From: Aquibacillus saliphilus
GTDB taxonomy: Bacteria; Bacillota; Bacilli; Bacillales; Amphibacillaceae
Reading direction: 5' to 3'
Assembly (NCBI RefSeq): GCF_020404745.1
Contig: NZ_JAIZAP010000026.1
Span: 1-64,000, forward strand
Length of the DNA: 64,000 nucleotides
The notes under the pieces are model-generated. The model was not told the DNA's origin, ran no database searches, and worked only from the letters and a program-made list of their open reading frames with translations. Each line of letters starts with the position of its first letter. Within the stretch, counting starts at the first letter, position 1. Below, in pieces: positions 38,076 to 48,788 of this stretch. The position numbers and the translations under genes are program-made.

Positions 38076-41000
38076 TTATTTCCTTTTCATGTTCTTTAAT
38101 CCTTGTATAAATTCTTCAACAATGTCATACCTCTTACTTTGCGATTGTTTATCCCAGGTAAATACTACCTTTAACTTTCTATCCTCTGTTCCAAGTTGTA
38201 CCATTCTTCCATATTGATTGGCAAACTCAAATATTTTTGCGCCATCTAATTGTTGACTCGCTTCTTCTTCCACCAAAAGTTCTATCTTTTGTTTCTTCTC
38301 ACTGATTGATTCTACGCGGTATTGTTTAGCATAAACCTTAATCGATGAAACATGAAATAAATTAGCCACTTCTTCAGGATAGTCGCCAAAACGATCAATT
38401 AATTCATCTCTTAAATCATGAACATCTTCTTCTGTTGAAATTGCCTGAAAGCGTTTATACATTTCAATCTTCTGCTTTTCATCTCCAATATAATTATCTG
38501 GGATATAAGCGTCCATATTCAGGTCTAATTCTACTTCGAATGGTTTAATCTCTTCAGGGCTTTTTCCTTGTTTACGCGCATCTATTGCCTCCGTCAACAT
38601 TTGAGAGTACATGTCAAAACCTACAGAATCAATAAATCCATGCTGTTGTGCCCCAAGTAAGTTACCGGCCCCTCGAATGGTTAAATCACGCATTGCAATT
38701 TTAAATCCGGAGCCAAGTTCTGTGAATTCCTTAATGGCTTGTAGCCTCTTTTCTGCTATTTCCGTTAAAACTTTATCTTTTTGGTAGGTAAAATACGCAT
38801 ATGCAACACGGTTAGATCTACCTACCCGTCCTCTCAGCTGGTACAGTTGACTAAGTCCCATCCGGTCTGCATCATTTACAATTAAGGTATTAACGTTTGG
38901 TATATCTACACCTGTTTCAATAATCGTTGTACTTACCAATACATCAAATTCTCCAGCTAGAAAAGAAAACATCACATTTTCTAATTCAGATTCATTCATT
39001 TGCCCGTGTGCAAAGGCTACACGAGCATCGTCAACTAATTCTGAGATCTCTTGGGCCTTTCTCTCTATATTATCTACCCGGTTATAGAGGAAGAAAACTT
39101 GACCCCCACGCGCCATCTCTCTCTCAATCGCTTCTCTTAAAAAGATAGGATTATACTCTAATACATAAGTTTGTATCGGAAATCTATTTTCCGGAGGTGT
39201 TTCGATGACTGATAAATCCCTAACACCTAGCATAGACATGTGTAATGTTCTTGGAATTGGTGTTGCTGTTAATGTCAACACATCAACGTTTGTCTTTAAT
39301 TGCTTTATTTTTTCTTTGTGTTTTACTCCAAATCGTTGTTCTTCATCAACAATAAGTAATCCTATACTTTTATACTCTACATCCTTTGATAACAACCTAT
39401 GCGTCCCTATAACAATATCAACAAGTCCCTTTTTCAATCCATCTAACGTTTCACTTTGCTGTTTTCTCGTTCTAAAACGACTTAACAAACCTACATTTAC
39501 TGCATGGTCTTGGAAACGTTCAATAATCGTCTCATAGTGTTGTTGAGCCAGAATAGTAGTAGGTACCAATATAGCGACTTGCTTACCATCAGCAACTGCT
39601 TTAAATGCCGCCCTAATTGCTACCTCTGTCTTTCCATAGCCAACATCTCCACATAGCAGGCGATCCATCGGCCTAATTCTTTCCATATCTTTCTTTATTT
39701 CCTCTATACACCTTATTTGATCTTCTGTTTCTTGATATGCGAAGGCATCCTCAAATTCACGCTGCATAAATGTATCTTCAGAAAAGGCATAGCCCTTAGT
39801 AGCTTCTCTTTCAGCGTACAATTTAATTAAGTCATCAGCAATATCCTCAACCGTTGCTTGAACTTTTCGTTTCACCTTAGTCCATTCACTACCACCAAGT
39901 TTGTAAAGCTTTGGCTCCTTACTTTCTGATCCCACAAATTTTTGAACTAGATCAATTTGATCAATTGGGACAAATAACTTATCGTCACCAGAATATTTAA
40001 CTAACATGAAATCCTTATGTAATCCGTTAAATTCTAGTGTTTCAATACCTAAATACCGACCAATACCATGGTTAGCATGAACAACGTAATCGCCCACCTT
40101 TAACTCTTGATAACTTTTAATTCTCTCGGCATTTGAGATTTTCTGTTTTCTTTTTGGTCGAACCGTTTTCTTCTTAAATAATTCTCCCTCAGTTAGGATT
40201 GCTAGTTTATGCATCGGAAGTTCAAATCCACTGCTTATATTTTCGATAATAATAGTTGGTTTTGAAGTAGGTAATTTAATATTATTTTTAGCAGTAACGG
40301 CTTCCATATCATAGTCTGCAAGCACCGCTTGTATTTTTTCAGCCCTTTTTTGGTTAGGCGCAAAAATAAGAACAGAATAATCATTCTTGTTCCATCGTGT
40401 AAATTCATTTTGTAACAAATTCATTTGTCCATGAAACTGCTGCATTGCACGACAAGAAATGTTAACGATGTTTTGTGGATTTGTATTTGCAATGTGGCGC
40501 AAGAATACTGATAAATAAAGCCTTGGTTGCTTCATCTTGGATAACACGTCATGCCAATCATAAGAAATCGCTAAGTTTCTAACCATCTGATTTGCTTCTA
40601 AGGTGCTTTGGTGCCACTCTGCCTCTTCTTCATCCAGCCTTAAAGCGGTTTCTTGAATTCTACTCATTTCATCTAAGATAATTAAGCCATCCTTGGGGAG
40701 ATAGTCTAACAAACTAGCAGGATTTTCATAGAAGTAAGAAGAATACTTATACATTTCCTGAAATCGATCCGTTTGTTTCAATCGCTCAATGTCATAATTA
40801 ATTAATTCAGATAGCTTTTCCTTGTCATCAGGGTTATCTAATTTCTTTAAGGAATTAGATAATTCTTTTTCCAGCCTTTGTGATCCTCTTAACAAATCAT
40901 TTGATGTTAACAGAAGTTCCGTTGCAGGACCAATCGTTATCTGCTTGACTTTTTCTAATGATCGTTGGCTTTCTGAATCAAAATACCTAATAGAATCTAC

Positions 41001-41600
41001 TTCGGTATCGAATAACTCAATCCGAATCGGATTTGTTTCTGTAACAGGATAAATATCAATAATGCCACCCCGCAAACTAAACTCACCTGGCGTTGAAACC
41101 ATCTCTACTCTTTCATATCCCATATCTATTAAAAAATTTAAGTATTTATCTATATCAATTTCTTGCTCAACCTTAAAATTGAGTTGATATTTTTCCCAAT
41201 ACGAAGAAGGTGGTAATATTCTTTTAAGTGCAGCTACAGGAGCTACTAATATACCTTTATTACTTTGTGACCAGTTTGTTAATGCCTCAATTCGCTGGCT
41301 TTTAAGTTCAGGACTAGCAATTGAAATTTCAGCATTAACTAACTCATTAACTGGATATAGATATACGTTACTTTTATCAGATAGTTCAATTAAATCTTCG
41401 TATAATTGCTGTGCTTGCATTAATTGATGAGTTACGAGTAAGATCGGCTTGTTCATTGATTCACTAATCAATGAAGTAAGTACCCCTCGCGCTGAACCTG
41501 AAAGACCCGCGACAAGTTGCTCTGTTAATCCCGATGATACACCGCTTATTATTGAGTAAATATCATCCTGTGATTTTAAATAGTCTTTAATCCCTTCCAT
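38076..41600 (-). CDS. mfd: Transcription-repair coupling factor Mfd
   Basis: Removes RNA polymerase stalled at DNA lesions and recruits UvrA. 1174 residues: UvrB-like N-terminal domains (to about 350), RNA polymerase-interacting domain (about 480-550), RecG-like helicase with GDVGYGKTEVA (Walker A), DEEQRFGV and TATPIPRTL (about 610-960), and TRCF C-terminal domain. ATG 41600 follows AGGGGGAG. Upstream is fin, downstream spoVT, as in B. subtilis. Confidence 0.98.
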   Translation of the reverse strand: MEGIKDYLKSQDDIYSIISGVSSGLTEQLVAGLSGSARGVLTSLISESMNKPILLVTHQLMQAQQLYEDLIELSDKSNVYLYPVNELVNAEISIASPELKSQRIEALTNWSQSNKGILVAPVAALKRILPPSSYWEKYQLNFKVEQEIDIDKYLNFLIDMGYERVEMVSTPGEFSLRGGIIDIYPVTETNPIRIELFDTEVDSIRYFDSESQRSLEKVKQITIGPATELLLTSNDLLRGSQRLEKELSNSLKKLDNPDDKEKLSELINYDIERLKQTDRFQEMYKYSSYFYENPASLLDYLPKDGLIILDEMSRIQETALRLDEEEAEWHQSTLEANQMVRNLAISYDWHDVLSKMKQPRLYLSVFLRHIANTNPQNIVNISCRAMQQFHGQMNLLQNEFTRWNKNDYSVLIFAPNQKRAEKIQAVLADYDMEAVTAKNNIKLPTSKPTIIIENISSGFELPMHKLAILTEGELFKKKTVRPKRKQKISNAERIKSYQELKVGDYVVHANHGIGRYLGIETLEFNGLHKDFMLVKYSGDDKLFVPIDQIDLVQKFVGSESKEPKLYKLGGSEWTKVKRKVQATVEDIADDLIKLYAEREATKGYAFSEDTFMQREFEDAFAYQETEDQIRCIEEIKKDMERIRPMDRLLCGDVGYGKTEVAIRAAFKAVADGKQVAILVPTTILAQQHYETIIERFQDHAVNVGLLSRFRTRKQQSETLDGLKKGLVDIVIGTHRLLSKDVEYKSIGLLIVDEEQRFGVKHKEKIKQLKTNVDVLTLTATPIPRTLHMSMLGVRDLSVIETPPENRFPIQTYVLEYNPIFLREAIEREMARGGQVFFLYNRVDNIERKAQEISELVDDARVAFAHGQMNESELENVMFSFLAGEFDVLVSTTIIETGVDIPNVNTLIVNDADRMGLSQLYQLRGRVGRSNRVAYAYFTYQKDKVLTEIAEKRLQAIKEFTELGSGFKIAMRDLTIRGAGNLLGAQQHGFIDSVGFDMYSQMLTEAIDARKQGKSPEEIKPFEVELDLNMDAYIPDNYIGDEKQKIEMYKRFQAISTEEDVHDLRDELIDRFGDYPEEVANLFHVSSIKVYAKQYRVESISEKKQKIELLVEEEASQQLDGAKIFEFANQYGRMVQLGTEDRKLKVVFTWDKQSQSKRYDIVEEFIQGLKNMKRK

Positions 41601-41677
41601 AATGGCTCCCCCTAAAAACTTCCCTATATAGTACAAAAATGCCTTGGTTAATTACCAAAGCTTTTGCACTCATGATT

Positions 41678-41908
41678 TTATTGGATAAAGTTATCTAATT
41701 CATGGTAATGTGGATTGTTTTCTAATGATTCTTGACAGTCTTCACAAATTGTTTTAATTTTTATATCACCATTCACTTGATACTCAATCATTTCTTTTCT
41801 ATCTTGATTTGACAATTCATTAAAACCTAGCGTACTTGTATCAATAACCTGTTGGTCTAACTGACCGATTACATTTCCACAATGGTTACATTGATAAACG
41901 ACAGCCAT
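41678..41908 (-). CDS. fin: Anti-sigma-F factor Fin
   Basis: 76-residue zinc-ribbon-like protein: two Cys pairs, CNHCG (8-12) and CEDC (about 54-57). In B. subtilis (YabK) it is made in the forespore and antagonises sigma-F to favour the switch to sigma-G. ATG 41908 follows GAGGAGG. Lies between pth and mfd as expected. Confidence 0.92.
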   Translation of the reverse strand: MAVVYQCNHCGNVIGQLDQQVIDTSTLGFNELSNQDRKEMIEYQVNGDIKIKTICEDCQESLENNPHYHELDNFIQ

Positions 41909-41992
41909 ACAAAAACCTCCTCGGCAAACAAAATTCATCAATAGTTTGTCCGAAAAGCTTTCGTTTATACACTAATGAGCTAATTGTATGAC

Positions 41993-42553
41993 TTACTGAT
42001 TAAATTCATTCATAACCTCTTGGAAAGGTTTTCTTAACCATAATTCGCACGCATCAGCAGCTTTCTTGATGCTAGCTAAGGCATCCTCATCTTCTTCTTT
42101 ATTAAACTTTCCTAATACGTAATCCGGAACTGGTATTGGTGTCGTTGGTCGACCAATTCCTACACGAACACGTTTAAATTCCTTCGTTCCTAACTGATCG
42201 ATAATGGAGCGAATACCATTGTGCCCACCATGACCACCTTTTTGCCTTAAACGTATTTTCCCAGTCGGTAAGTCTAAGTCATCATATATAATTATTATGT
42301 CATTAATAGTCATATCATAAAATTCCATTAATGGACGTAACGATTCTCCTGATAGATTCATGAATGTTTGTGGTTCTAACAGAATAACCTTCTCTCCATC
42401 TACTTTGTCTAATGAAAATTTTCCATTAAATTTTTTCTTGTTCAACTTCCAATCATTTCGCTTTGCTAATTCTTCTATAACCATAAACCCAATGTTATGT
42501 CGCGTTTGCTCATATTTTTTTCCTGGATTTCCTAAGCCTACAATACATTTCAT
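41993..42553 (-). CDS. pth: Peptidyl-tRNA hydrolase
   Basis: Recycles peptidyl-tRNA dropped from ribosomes. 186 residues beginning [23 protein letters not shown], with catalytic His in [27 protein letters not shown] is the second signature (about 93-115). Start at 42553 by homology. Confidence 0.97.
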   Translation of the reverse strand: MKCIVGLGNPGKKYEQTRHNIGFMVIEELAKRNDWKLNKKKFNGKFSLDKVDGEKVILLEPQTFMNLSGESLRPLMEFYDMTINDIIIIYDDLDLPTGKIRLRQKGGHGGHNGIRSIIDQLGTKEFKRVRVGIGRPTTPIPVPDYVLGKFNKEEDEDALASIKKAADACELWLRKPFQEVMNEFNQ

Positions 42554-42682
42554 AGCATTCACGTCTTCCTCTTTACTATTGTTTAACATTCCCTATTGTA
42601 CTTCGTTTAGTAGTAAAAATAAAGAATGAGTACATTTCTTCTTACAATTTACTCACCGTCGAAATTCTTTAAACCGATAAAA

Positions 42683-42760
42683 CCAGAACAAAAGCACAGG
42701 CACAGGAGCTGGACGGAGTAATTTAGGAATTAATTATCCACAGAAGTCCGTTTTATAATC
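42683..42760 (+). repeat. Dispersed intergenic repeat, family 1 (copy C)
   Basis: AGAACAAAAGCACAGG, GGAGCTGGACG and TTATCCACA...CCGTTTTATAAT blocks; very like copy A and missing the central hairpin of copy B. Ends just before the ctc terminator. It occupies the middle of the 312-base pth-ctc gap. Confidence 0.7.
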
Positions 42761-42771
42761 TCCTAAATCAT

Positions 42772-42804
42772 TAAAAAGGCGCAACCAAATGGGTTACGCC
42801 TTCA
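42772..42804 (-). terminator. Terminator after ctc
   Basis: AAGGCGTAACCC / GGTTGCGCCTT followed by TTTAATGA on the minus strand. Confidence 0.88.
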
Positions 42805-42865
42805 AATTTATTTTATTATTTTCAAGTACACTCAGGTTAACTTATACATACCGAGTATTTATAGA

Positions 42866-43498
42866 TTATTCTTCTTCAGATTTCTTTTCATTAATTACTT
42901 CAGGCTCTTGTTGTTCTTCTTCAGACTCTTCGTCGTCCTCATCAGTCCCTTTATCAGGTGCAAGAATGGTAACAATCGTAGCGTCTTCGGCCTCTAGTAT
43001 TTCATAGTTACGACCCTCTTTTAAGTCGCCAACCATAATACTATCACCTATTTCGAGCTTCGACACATCCAATTTAATCTCTTCAGGAATATCTCTAGGC
43101 TTCGCTCTTACTGCTAAGTTATATAGAGGCTGTTGTAAAACGCCACCCTCTTTAGATCCTTTTGCTTCTCCGTCAAGATGGATTGGAACTTCAACATCCA
43201 TTTCCTGAGACATATTGACGATATAGAAATCAGCATGTATCAACTCGTCCCTTAACGGCTCAATTTGATAATCATGAAGCATAACATCTACTGATTCTCC
43301 ATCTATGCTTAGAGAAATAATAGCATTTATACCTTCGTCTCTCACTGTCTTAAGTAATTCAATACTATTTACAGCAACTGTCATCGGTTCTTTTTTATTG
43401 CCATAAACAATTGCTGGTACTAAACCAGCTTTTCTTAATTGTTTTGTATATGATGTGTTCAAACTCTCTCGTTGATCTGCTTTAAGTTTTACAGCCAA
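42866..43498 (-). CDS. ctc: 50S ribosomal protein L25, long form (general stress protein Ctc)
   Basis: 210 residues: L25 domain (1-95) that binds 5S rRNA, followed by a TL5-type C-terminal domain and an acidic tail of E, D and Q. B. subtilis Ctc has the same two-domain form and is stress-induced by sigma-B. No sigma-B promoter was recognised here. Followed by a strong terminator. Confidence 0.95.
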   Translation of the reverse strand: MAVKLKADQRESLNTSYTKQLRKAGLVPAIVYGNKKEPMTVAVNSIELLKTVRDEGINAIISLSIDGESVDVMLHDYQIEPLRDELIHADFYIVNMSQEMDVEVPIHLDGEAKGSKEGGVLQQPLYNLAVRAKPRDIPEEIKLDVSKLEIGDSIMVGDLKEGRNYEILEAEDATIVTILAPDKGTDEDDEESEEEQQEPEVINEKKSEEE

Positions 43499-43579
43499 AG
43501 TTAATCATCCTCCTATGAAATTAAAACAATCTACTTGTTATATTTCCCACTAACCGGCTCAACTAAACCTAGATAACTT

Positions 43580-44533
43580 TTAATCGAACAATATACTGAC
43601 AGACTGTAGCTCATGAACTCGAATGATAGCCTCACTAATTAGTGGAGCAACAGATAGCTGAGTTATTTTTTCGATTTGTTTTTCTTTCTTTAATGGAATT
43701 GTGTCTGTTATGACCAATTCCTTAATCTTAGAACTATTGATTCGGTCAATAGCTGGTCCAGAAAGGACGGGGTGTGTACAACAAGCATACACTTCTTTTG
43801 CTCCGTTTTCAATTAATGCGTTTGCACCCAGTGTAATAGTACCTGCCGTATCGATCATATCATCAATTAAAATAGCTGTTTTGCCCTCTATTTTCCCAAC
43901 AATATTCATGACTTCAGAAACATTTGGACGTGGTCTACGCTTATCGATAAAGGCAATTGGTGCTTTCAAGCGGTCCGCCATTTGACGTGCTCTTGTTACA
44001 CCACCATGGTCGGGTGAGACGATAACAATGTCTTCTAAACCTTTTTTACTGAAGTGGTCAGATAGTATTGGTACACCAATTAATTGATCAACTGGGATAT
44101 TAAAGAATCCTTGTATTTGCGGTGCATGTAAGTCCATCGATATCACTCGTGAAGCACCAGCAGTTTGTAATAAGTCTGCAATTAGCTTCGCAGTAATTGG
44201 TTCTCTTGCCCTAGCTTTACGGTCTTGTCTTGCGTATCCATAATATGGCATGACAATATTAATTGATTTGGCAGATGCCCGTTTTAATGCATCAATCATA
44301 ATTAACAGTTCCATAATGTGTTGGTTACCTGGCTCTGATGTTGATTGAACAACGTAAACATCAGAACCCCTTATACTTTCTTCAATATTTATTTGTAATT
44401 CGCCATCACTAAAGGCAGTTACGGAGCACTTACCTAATTCAACTCCTATATTATCTGCTATCGCTTTAGCAAGTGTTGGATTTGAACTAAGTGTAAAAAC
44501 TTTTAAAGATGAATCTTTATATCCCGTTGACAT
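43580..44533 (-). CDS. prs: Ribose-phosphate pyrophosphokinase
   Basis: Makes PRPP from ribose 5-phosphate and ATP for nucleotide, His and Trp synthesis. 317 residues, with [16 protein letters not shown] (catalytic flexible loop, about 101-116), [11 protein letters not shown] (about 133-143) and the PRPP motif DDMIDTAGT (about 223-231). Starts 15 bases after glmU; the glmU-prs pair is co-transcribed in B. subtilis. Confidence 0.98.
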   Translation of the reverse strand: MSTGYKDSSLKVFTLSSNPTLAKAIADNIGVELGKCSVTAFSDGELQINIEESIRGSDVYVVQSTSEPGNQHIMELLIMIDALKRASAKSINIVMPYYGYARQDRKARAREPITAKLIADLLQTAGASRVISMDLHAPQIQGFFNIPVDQLIGVPILSDHFSKKGLEDIVIVSPDHGGVTRARQMADRLKAPIAFIDKRRPRPNVSEVMNIVGKIEGKTAILIDDMIDTAGTITLGANALIENGAKEVYACCTHPVLSGPAIDRINSSKIKELVITDTIPLKKEKQIEKITQLSVAPLISEAIIRVHELQSVSILFD

Positions 44534-44548
44534 CTGGTTGACCCTCCA

Positions 44549-45928
44549 TTAATCTTTCTTTGTTTTTTTAATTTTTTTCGCGTAATCTTCTTTGTTTGTT
44601 TGTTTGACTCGTGCAATGGAAAGAGCATCACTTGGCACATTTTTATTAATTGTCGAGCCTGCGGCCACGTATGACCCTTTACCAATGGTAACAGGAGCTA
44701 TTAGATTAGAATTACATCCAATAAAGGCATCATCTTCTATTTTAGTAAGATGCTTGTTCTCGCCATCATAGTTTACGGTGATTGTTCCACAACCAATATT
44801 TACATCTTTACCTACTTCGGCATCCCCAATATAACTTAAGTGAGATACCTTACTATTTTTATCCAACGAGGATTTTTTAATTTCTACAAAGTTACCTATT
44901 TTAACCTCATCACCCAAATCCGCTTGCGGACGGATATGCGCAAAAGGTCCTATTTGCACACTTTTCCCAATTTTACTATCGGTTGCAACGCTTTGTCGTA
45001 TGGTTGTATTTTCCCCAATATGACAATTTCTAATTTCAGTATTAGGTCCGATAACAGCATCTGATTTTATAATAGTTTTTCCGTTTATAACACAACCAGG
45101 GTGTATAACAACATCTTGTTCGATTACAACCTCAGGCCCGATATAACTATTATCAGGATCGATAATTGTAACACCATTTTTCATATGTGTTTCATTAATT
45201 CTTTTTTTCATCAGCTTTTCAGCTTGTGACAATGCTATCCGATCATTAACCCCTAGAGTCTCATCAAAATTTGACGTTTGAAAAGCACTTACTTTTTCAT
45301 TAGCTTGCTTTAAAAGTTGAATAACATCAGGTAGATAATACTCTCCTTGAGAGTTATTATTAGAAACCTGCTTTAAAACTTTGAATAATGTTTTATTATC
45401 AAAACAATAAGTACCTGTATTTATCTCACCAATATTTTTTTCAACATCACTAGCATCTTTATGTTCAACAATTCGTTCAACATCGTCTGCCTGATTACGT
45501 ATTACACGACCATATCCAGATGGATCGTCCGTTTTTGCAGTTAATACAGTTGCTTTCGCGCCTTCTTGGTCATGGTAGTTTAACAAATCCTCTAACGTCT
45601 GACTTGTTAATAGTGGTGTATCTCCGCAAACAACAATTGTCGTCCCTTCTTTATCTTTGAGAAAATCCTCGGCTTGTATTACTGCATGTCCTGTGCCAAG
45701 TTGTTCCTCTTGGATCACGAAGCTTGATTGATCACCTAATTGTTCTTTCACTTTTTCAGCACCAAACCCAACTACTGTAGTGATACTTTCTAACTGTAAA
45801 AGGTTTAGTTGATTAACTACATGCTCCACCATTGGCGTGCCCATTACTGGATGAAGTACTTTGTAAAGTTTTGATTTCATTCGTGTGCCTTGCCCCGCTG
45901 CGAGCACAATAGCATATCTTTTTGTCAT
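44549..45928 (-). CDS. glmU: Bifunctional GlmU (GlcNAc-1-P uridyltransferase / glucosamine-1-P acetyltransferase)
   Basis: Makes UDP-GlcNAc for peptidoglycan. 459 residues: N-terminal nucleotidyltransferase [11 protein letters not shown] (about 9-19), Lys in the RNXGK-type region, and C-terminal left-handed beta helix of hexapeptide repeats (about 255-440). Starts after GGAGGATG. Its upstream region (45929-46221) is AT-rich with no clear promoter motif that I would claim. Confidence 0.98.
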   Translation of the reverse strand: MTKRYAIVLAAGQGTRMKSKLYKVLHPVMGTPMVEHVVNQLNLLQLESITTVVGFGAEKVKEQLGDQSSFVIQEEQLGTGHAVIQAEDFLKDKEGTTIVVCGDTPLLTSQTLEDLLNYHDQEGAKATVLTAKTDDPSGYGRVIRNQADDVERIVEHKDASDVEKNIGEINTGTYCFDNKTLFKVLKQVSNNNSQGEYYLPDVIQLLKQANEKVSAFQTSNFDETLGVNDRIALSQAEKLMKKRINETHMKNGVTIIDPDNSYIGPEVVIEQDVVIHPGCVINGKTIIKSDAVIGPNTEIRNCHIGENTTIRQSVATDSKIGKSVQIGPFAHIRPQADLGDEVKIGNFVEIKKSSLDKNSKVSHLSYIGDAEVGKDVNIGCGTITVNYDGENKHLTKIEDDAFIGCNSNLIAPVTIGKGSYVAAGSTINKNVPSDALSIARVKQTNKEDYAKKIKKTKKD

Positions 45929-46221
45929 GAAGCATCCTCCGTTTCAATTCACCAAATCAACAGGTTCTATAAAAATTCGGTTCTAATTTTCATTTATGTA
46001 AATCTTCGTTTAATAGTAAACATTATTCTTACTTTAACACAGATAAAACTTTATTCATTTTTTAAATTATTCAATTACGAATATATCTTAAAAATAGGGG
46101 TATTTCAACAAAGAATGCCTTAAATAAAGATGAATGATATTGTAAAGGTATTCATATACTGTGATAAAATCCTTTTATTATTTATTGCAAAATGTGAAAT
46201 GGCTAATAGGTATGCTCTAAA

Positions 46222-46395
46222 GCTGAGAACAAGATCGACAATAAAGCAGACCTCACCGTTTGTTCTTCACCCGCGACAAGGCTTGTCTTAATGTCTCAGG
46301 AGGGAATGGTATGCCTACTATTTCTCACCCAAAAGCTTCGAAGTAACATTCGCTGCAGACTTTAAGAATTAATTATCCAAAACAGCCTTTTATAA
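46222..46395 (+). repeat. Dispersed intergenic repeat, family 1 (copy D)
   Basis: Starts GAGAACAAGATCGACAATAAAGC, has CACCCGCGACAAGGCTTGTC, CTCAGGAGGG, GAAGTAACATTCGC and ends AATTATCCAAAACAGCCTTTTATAAC. More diverged than A-C but with the blocks in the same order and strand. Lies between the spoVG terminator and glmU upstream region. Confidence 0.6.
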
Positions 46396-46407
46396 CATGC
46401 TTGACTA

Positions 46408-46438
46408 CAAAAAAGAAGCCTAATCATTTAGATTAGAC
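46408..46438 (-). terminator. Terminator after spoVG
   Basis: GTCTAATC - TAAAT - GATTAGGC followed by TTCTTTTTT on the minus strand. Confidence 0.85.
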
Positions 46439-46455
46439 CCCCGCTGTATTTTTCC

Positions 46456-46746
46456 TTAAGAAGCTCCTGCTTCTTCGTATTCAACTTCCATTTCGCCAGC
46501 ACGATGATACTCTTCCAATACAGCATCTTGAATCTTTGCTCGTGTATTAGAATTAATCGGGTGTGCAATATCCCTGAATTCCCCATCGGGAGTCCGCTTT
46601 GAAGGCATTGCTACAAATAAACCATTGTTTCCGTCAATAACACGAATATCGTGGACGACAAACTCCTGATCCAACGTAATAGAAGCAATTGCTCGCATTC
46701 TTCCCTCGGTATTAACGCGGCGTAATCTAACGTCTGTAACTTCCAT
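46456..46746 (-). CDS. spoVG: Regulator SpoVG (RNA/DNA-binding protein)
   Basis: 96 residues, near-identical to the 97-residue B. subtilis protein ([46 protein letters not shown]). Nucleic-acid-binding regulator of septation and other processes. RBS AAGGTGGTG. Preceded by a clear sigma-H promoter; B. subtilis has yabJ (ridA) immediately upstream, which is absent here. Confidence 0.98.
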   Translation of the reverse strand: MEVTDVRLRRVNTEGRMRAIASITLDQEFVVHDIRVIDGNNGLFVAMPSKRTPDGEFRDIAHPINSNTRAKIQDAVLEEYHRAGEMEVEYEEAGAS

Positions 46747-46814
46747 TATGTCTCACCACCTTTTCCCTATTAGAACTTATTTCCTACTTATAACTTAAGA
46801 ACTTATAATCATAG

Positions 46815-46841
46815 ATTCAACAAAATAGAGAGAATTCCTGC
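46815..46841 (-). promoter_or_regulatory. Sigma-H promoter of spoVG
   Basis: On the minus strand GCAGGAATT, 11 bases, GTTGAAT: exact fit to the sigma-H consensus RNAGGAWWW-N11-12-RNNGAAT. In B. subtilis spoVG is the model sigma-H gene and is repressed by AbrB; the surrounding AT-rich bases suit AbrB binding. Confidence 0.85.
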
Positions 46842-46960
46842 TTATTTTGAAAACTTTTTTTAAATTATCAGCGAATTAGTTGAAATTTAACACTATTTAC
46901 AAAATTTAAATGAAAGGGGATACAAAAAAGCCTGATTTTTTCTAGAGGAAGGCCTACAAT

Positions 46961-47002
46961 TAATGAACAGAGTTAACATTTTTTTGTTAACTCTGTTCAT
47001 TA
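46961..47002 (-). repeat. Perfect 18-base inverted repeat at the purR 3' end
   Basis: Arms TAATGAACAGAGTTAACA and its exact complement with a 6-base A/T loop. One arm includes the last purR codons (LNEQS and stop). The tract after it lacks a T-run, so it looks more like an mRNA 3' stabilising or processing hairpin than a classical terminator. Confidence 0.8.
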
Positions 47003-47808
47003 AGGATATTACCTTGATTAACTTGGATCTGACTATTTTTAATATCGACGTTTGATATTTGTACTAATGAAATATATTGATCCACAACCCGGTCCTCTTC
47101 TTCATCCTCCGCTTCAGCCATAACTCCAATTGCTTTTACTTCAGCGTTAAACTCTTTAAGTAAATCCTTTATACCGTTAATTGTACCTCCAGCTTTCATA
47201 AAGTCATCAATAATACAAACCTTGGCACCTTCTTGTAAACTTCTTTTTGGTAAAACCATTGTTTGTATTTTTCTTGAGGACCCAGAGACATAATTTATAC
47301 TTACTGTTGAACCCTCCGTAACTTTTGGATCTCGCCTTACAATCACAACCGGAACATTGAGAAAGGACGCTACCGCATACGCTAGCGGAATTCCCTTTGT
47401 CGCTACAGTTACTACAACATCAATTTCTAATTCAGAAAACTTCGATGCAAAAAGCCTACCAATATCTCTTACTATTGCAGGTTCACCAAGTAAGTCACTC
47501 ATAAACAAATAGCCACCAGGAAGTAATCGGCTAGGATCTTCCATTTTTTCACAGAGTCCACCAATAAATTCTTCACTATTTTCTATCGAGTATTCTGGGA
47601 TATATTTGACTCCACCTGCAGCACCAGAAATAGATTTTAAGTAACCAATACCTTGTTGTTGAAAAGTTTTATTTACAATTGCTAAATCTTCACTGATGGA
47701 TGATTTCGCTGCATCATATTCACTTGAAAAATATGGCAATGAAGCCAGTTTCATTGGATTTTCAATCAAATAATTAGTCATTGCGACTAATCGCTCACTT
47801 CTTTTCAT
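46987..47808 (-). CDS. purR: Purine operon repressor PurR
   Basis: Gram-positive PurR: represses purine synthesis genes unless PRPP is high. 273 residues: N-terminal winged helix (1-73) and a phosphoribosyltransferase-like effector domain with VCIIDDFMKAGGT (about 200-212). A PurBox-like site precedes it, suggesting autoregulation. In B. subtilis it is followed by yabJ then spoVG; here the 3' hairpin and spoVG promoter follow directly. Confidence 0.97.
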   Translation of the reverse strand: MKRSERLVAMTNYLIENPMKLASLPYFSSEYDAAKSSISEDLAIVNKTFQQQGIGYLKSISGAAGGVKYIPEYSIENSEEFIGGLCEKMEDPSRLLPGGYLFMSDLLGEPAIVRDIGRLFASKFSELEIDVVVTVATKGIPLAYAVASFLNVPVVIVRRDPKVTEGSTVSINYVSGSSRKIQTMVLPKRSLQEGAKVCIIDDFMKAGGTINGIKDLLKEFNAEVKAIGVMAEAEDEEEDRVVDQYISLVQISNVDIKNSQIQVNQGNILNEQS

Positions 47809-47821
47809 GTTTACACCTCTA

Positions 47822-47834
47822 AAAACCGAATATT
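47822..47834 (+). promoter_or_regulatory. PurBox-like operator before purR
   Basis: AAAACCGAATATT matches AWWWCCGAACWWT at 12 of 13 positions, 14 bases upstream of the purR start. A second, weaker inverted half (ACGGTTT) lies near 47858. PurR usually binds a pair. Confidence 0.5.
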
Positions 47835-47863
47835 TTCAATTAAACATAACATTTTATACGGTT

Positions 47864-48733
47864 TCAATCAAGTGTCTCTTGATATCCTAGCATTCGAACA
47901 ACATAAACTTCCTCACAAAATCCTCTAAGGCTATTGTAAATTCTTCTAGCCCTACTTTCCTGGCGGACAAGAGCGAAAACGGTAGGACCACTACCACTCA
48001 TTAAAACTGCATCTGCACCAGAGTTTTCCATTTGTCTTTTTATCTGTTCTACTTCTTGATGTAGTGACACTGTTACAGGTTCTAATACATTTCCCAACAA
48101 ATTACACATCGTTGAATAATCATTATTTTTAATTGCTTCAATCATGCCGTTGGTATTCGGGTGTTTTGATTCATTTAGGCTTAGCTGTTGGTATATGGAT
48201 TGTGTTGATACTCCTTGTGTTGGTTTCGCTAAAACAACCCAACAAGCCGGAGGTGCAGGTATTTCTGTTATGATTTCACCTCTACCTTGCGCTAACGCTG
48301 TCGTGTTGTATACACAAAATGATACGTCAGAGCCAATCTTTGCACCTAAGTCAGCCAATTGTTTAGTTGTTAACCCTAATGACCAAAGTCGATTTAATCC
48401 TCTTAATGTAGCCGCTGCATCACTACTTCCACCCGCTAAACCTGCAGCAACTGGAATGTTTTTTTCGATAATTATTTTTACACCCTTGGTAATTCCATAG
48501 GTATCTTTTAATAATTTTGCAGCTCGATAAGCTAAATTACGTTCATCACTCGGCACAAATCGATTTTCCGATTCAATTTTTATACAATCTTTATTTTGAG
48601 ATATTAATTCAATTCGGTCTGCCAAATCAATAGTAGTCATAACCATTTCTATTTCATGGTAGTCGTCAGGCCGTTTAAATAAGACATCTAAAGAAAGATT
48701 TATTTTAGCTGGTGCTTTTTCTAGTACATACAT
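47864..48733 (-). CDS. ispE: 4-diphosphocytidyl-2-C-methyl-D-erythritol kinase
   Basis: GHMP kinase of the MEP isoprenoid pathway. 289 residues from ATG 48733, preceded by [18 protein letters not shown] near the start and [17 protein letters not shown] (about 91-107) and [10 protein letters not shown] are the family motifs. A GTG three codons earlier lies in the RBS. Upstream is sspF, downstream purR, as in B. subtilis. Confidence 0.97.
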   Translation of the reverse strand: MYVLEKAPAKINLSLDVLFKRPDDYHEIEMVMTTIDLADRIELISQNKDCIKIESENRFVPSDERNLAYRAAKLLKDTYGITKGVKIIIEKNIPVAAGLAGGSSDAAATLRGLNRLWSLGLTTKQLADLGAKIGSDVSFCVYNTTALAQGRGEIITEIPAPPACWVVLAKPTQGVSTQSIYQQLSLNESKHPNTNGMIEAIKNNDYSTMCNLLGNVLEPVTVSLHQEVEQIKRQMENSGADAVLMSGSGPTVFALVRQESRARRIYNSLRGFCEEVYVVRMLGYQETLD

Positions 48734-48788
48734 GCCTTTCACCTTCTTTATTCATATACCTATAAATTTACCATACCATACACAAAAA

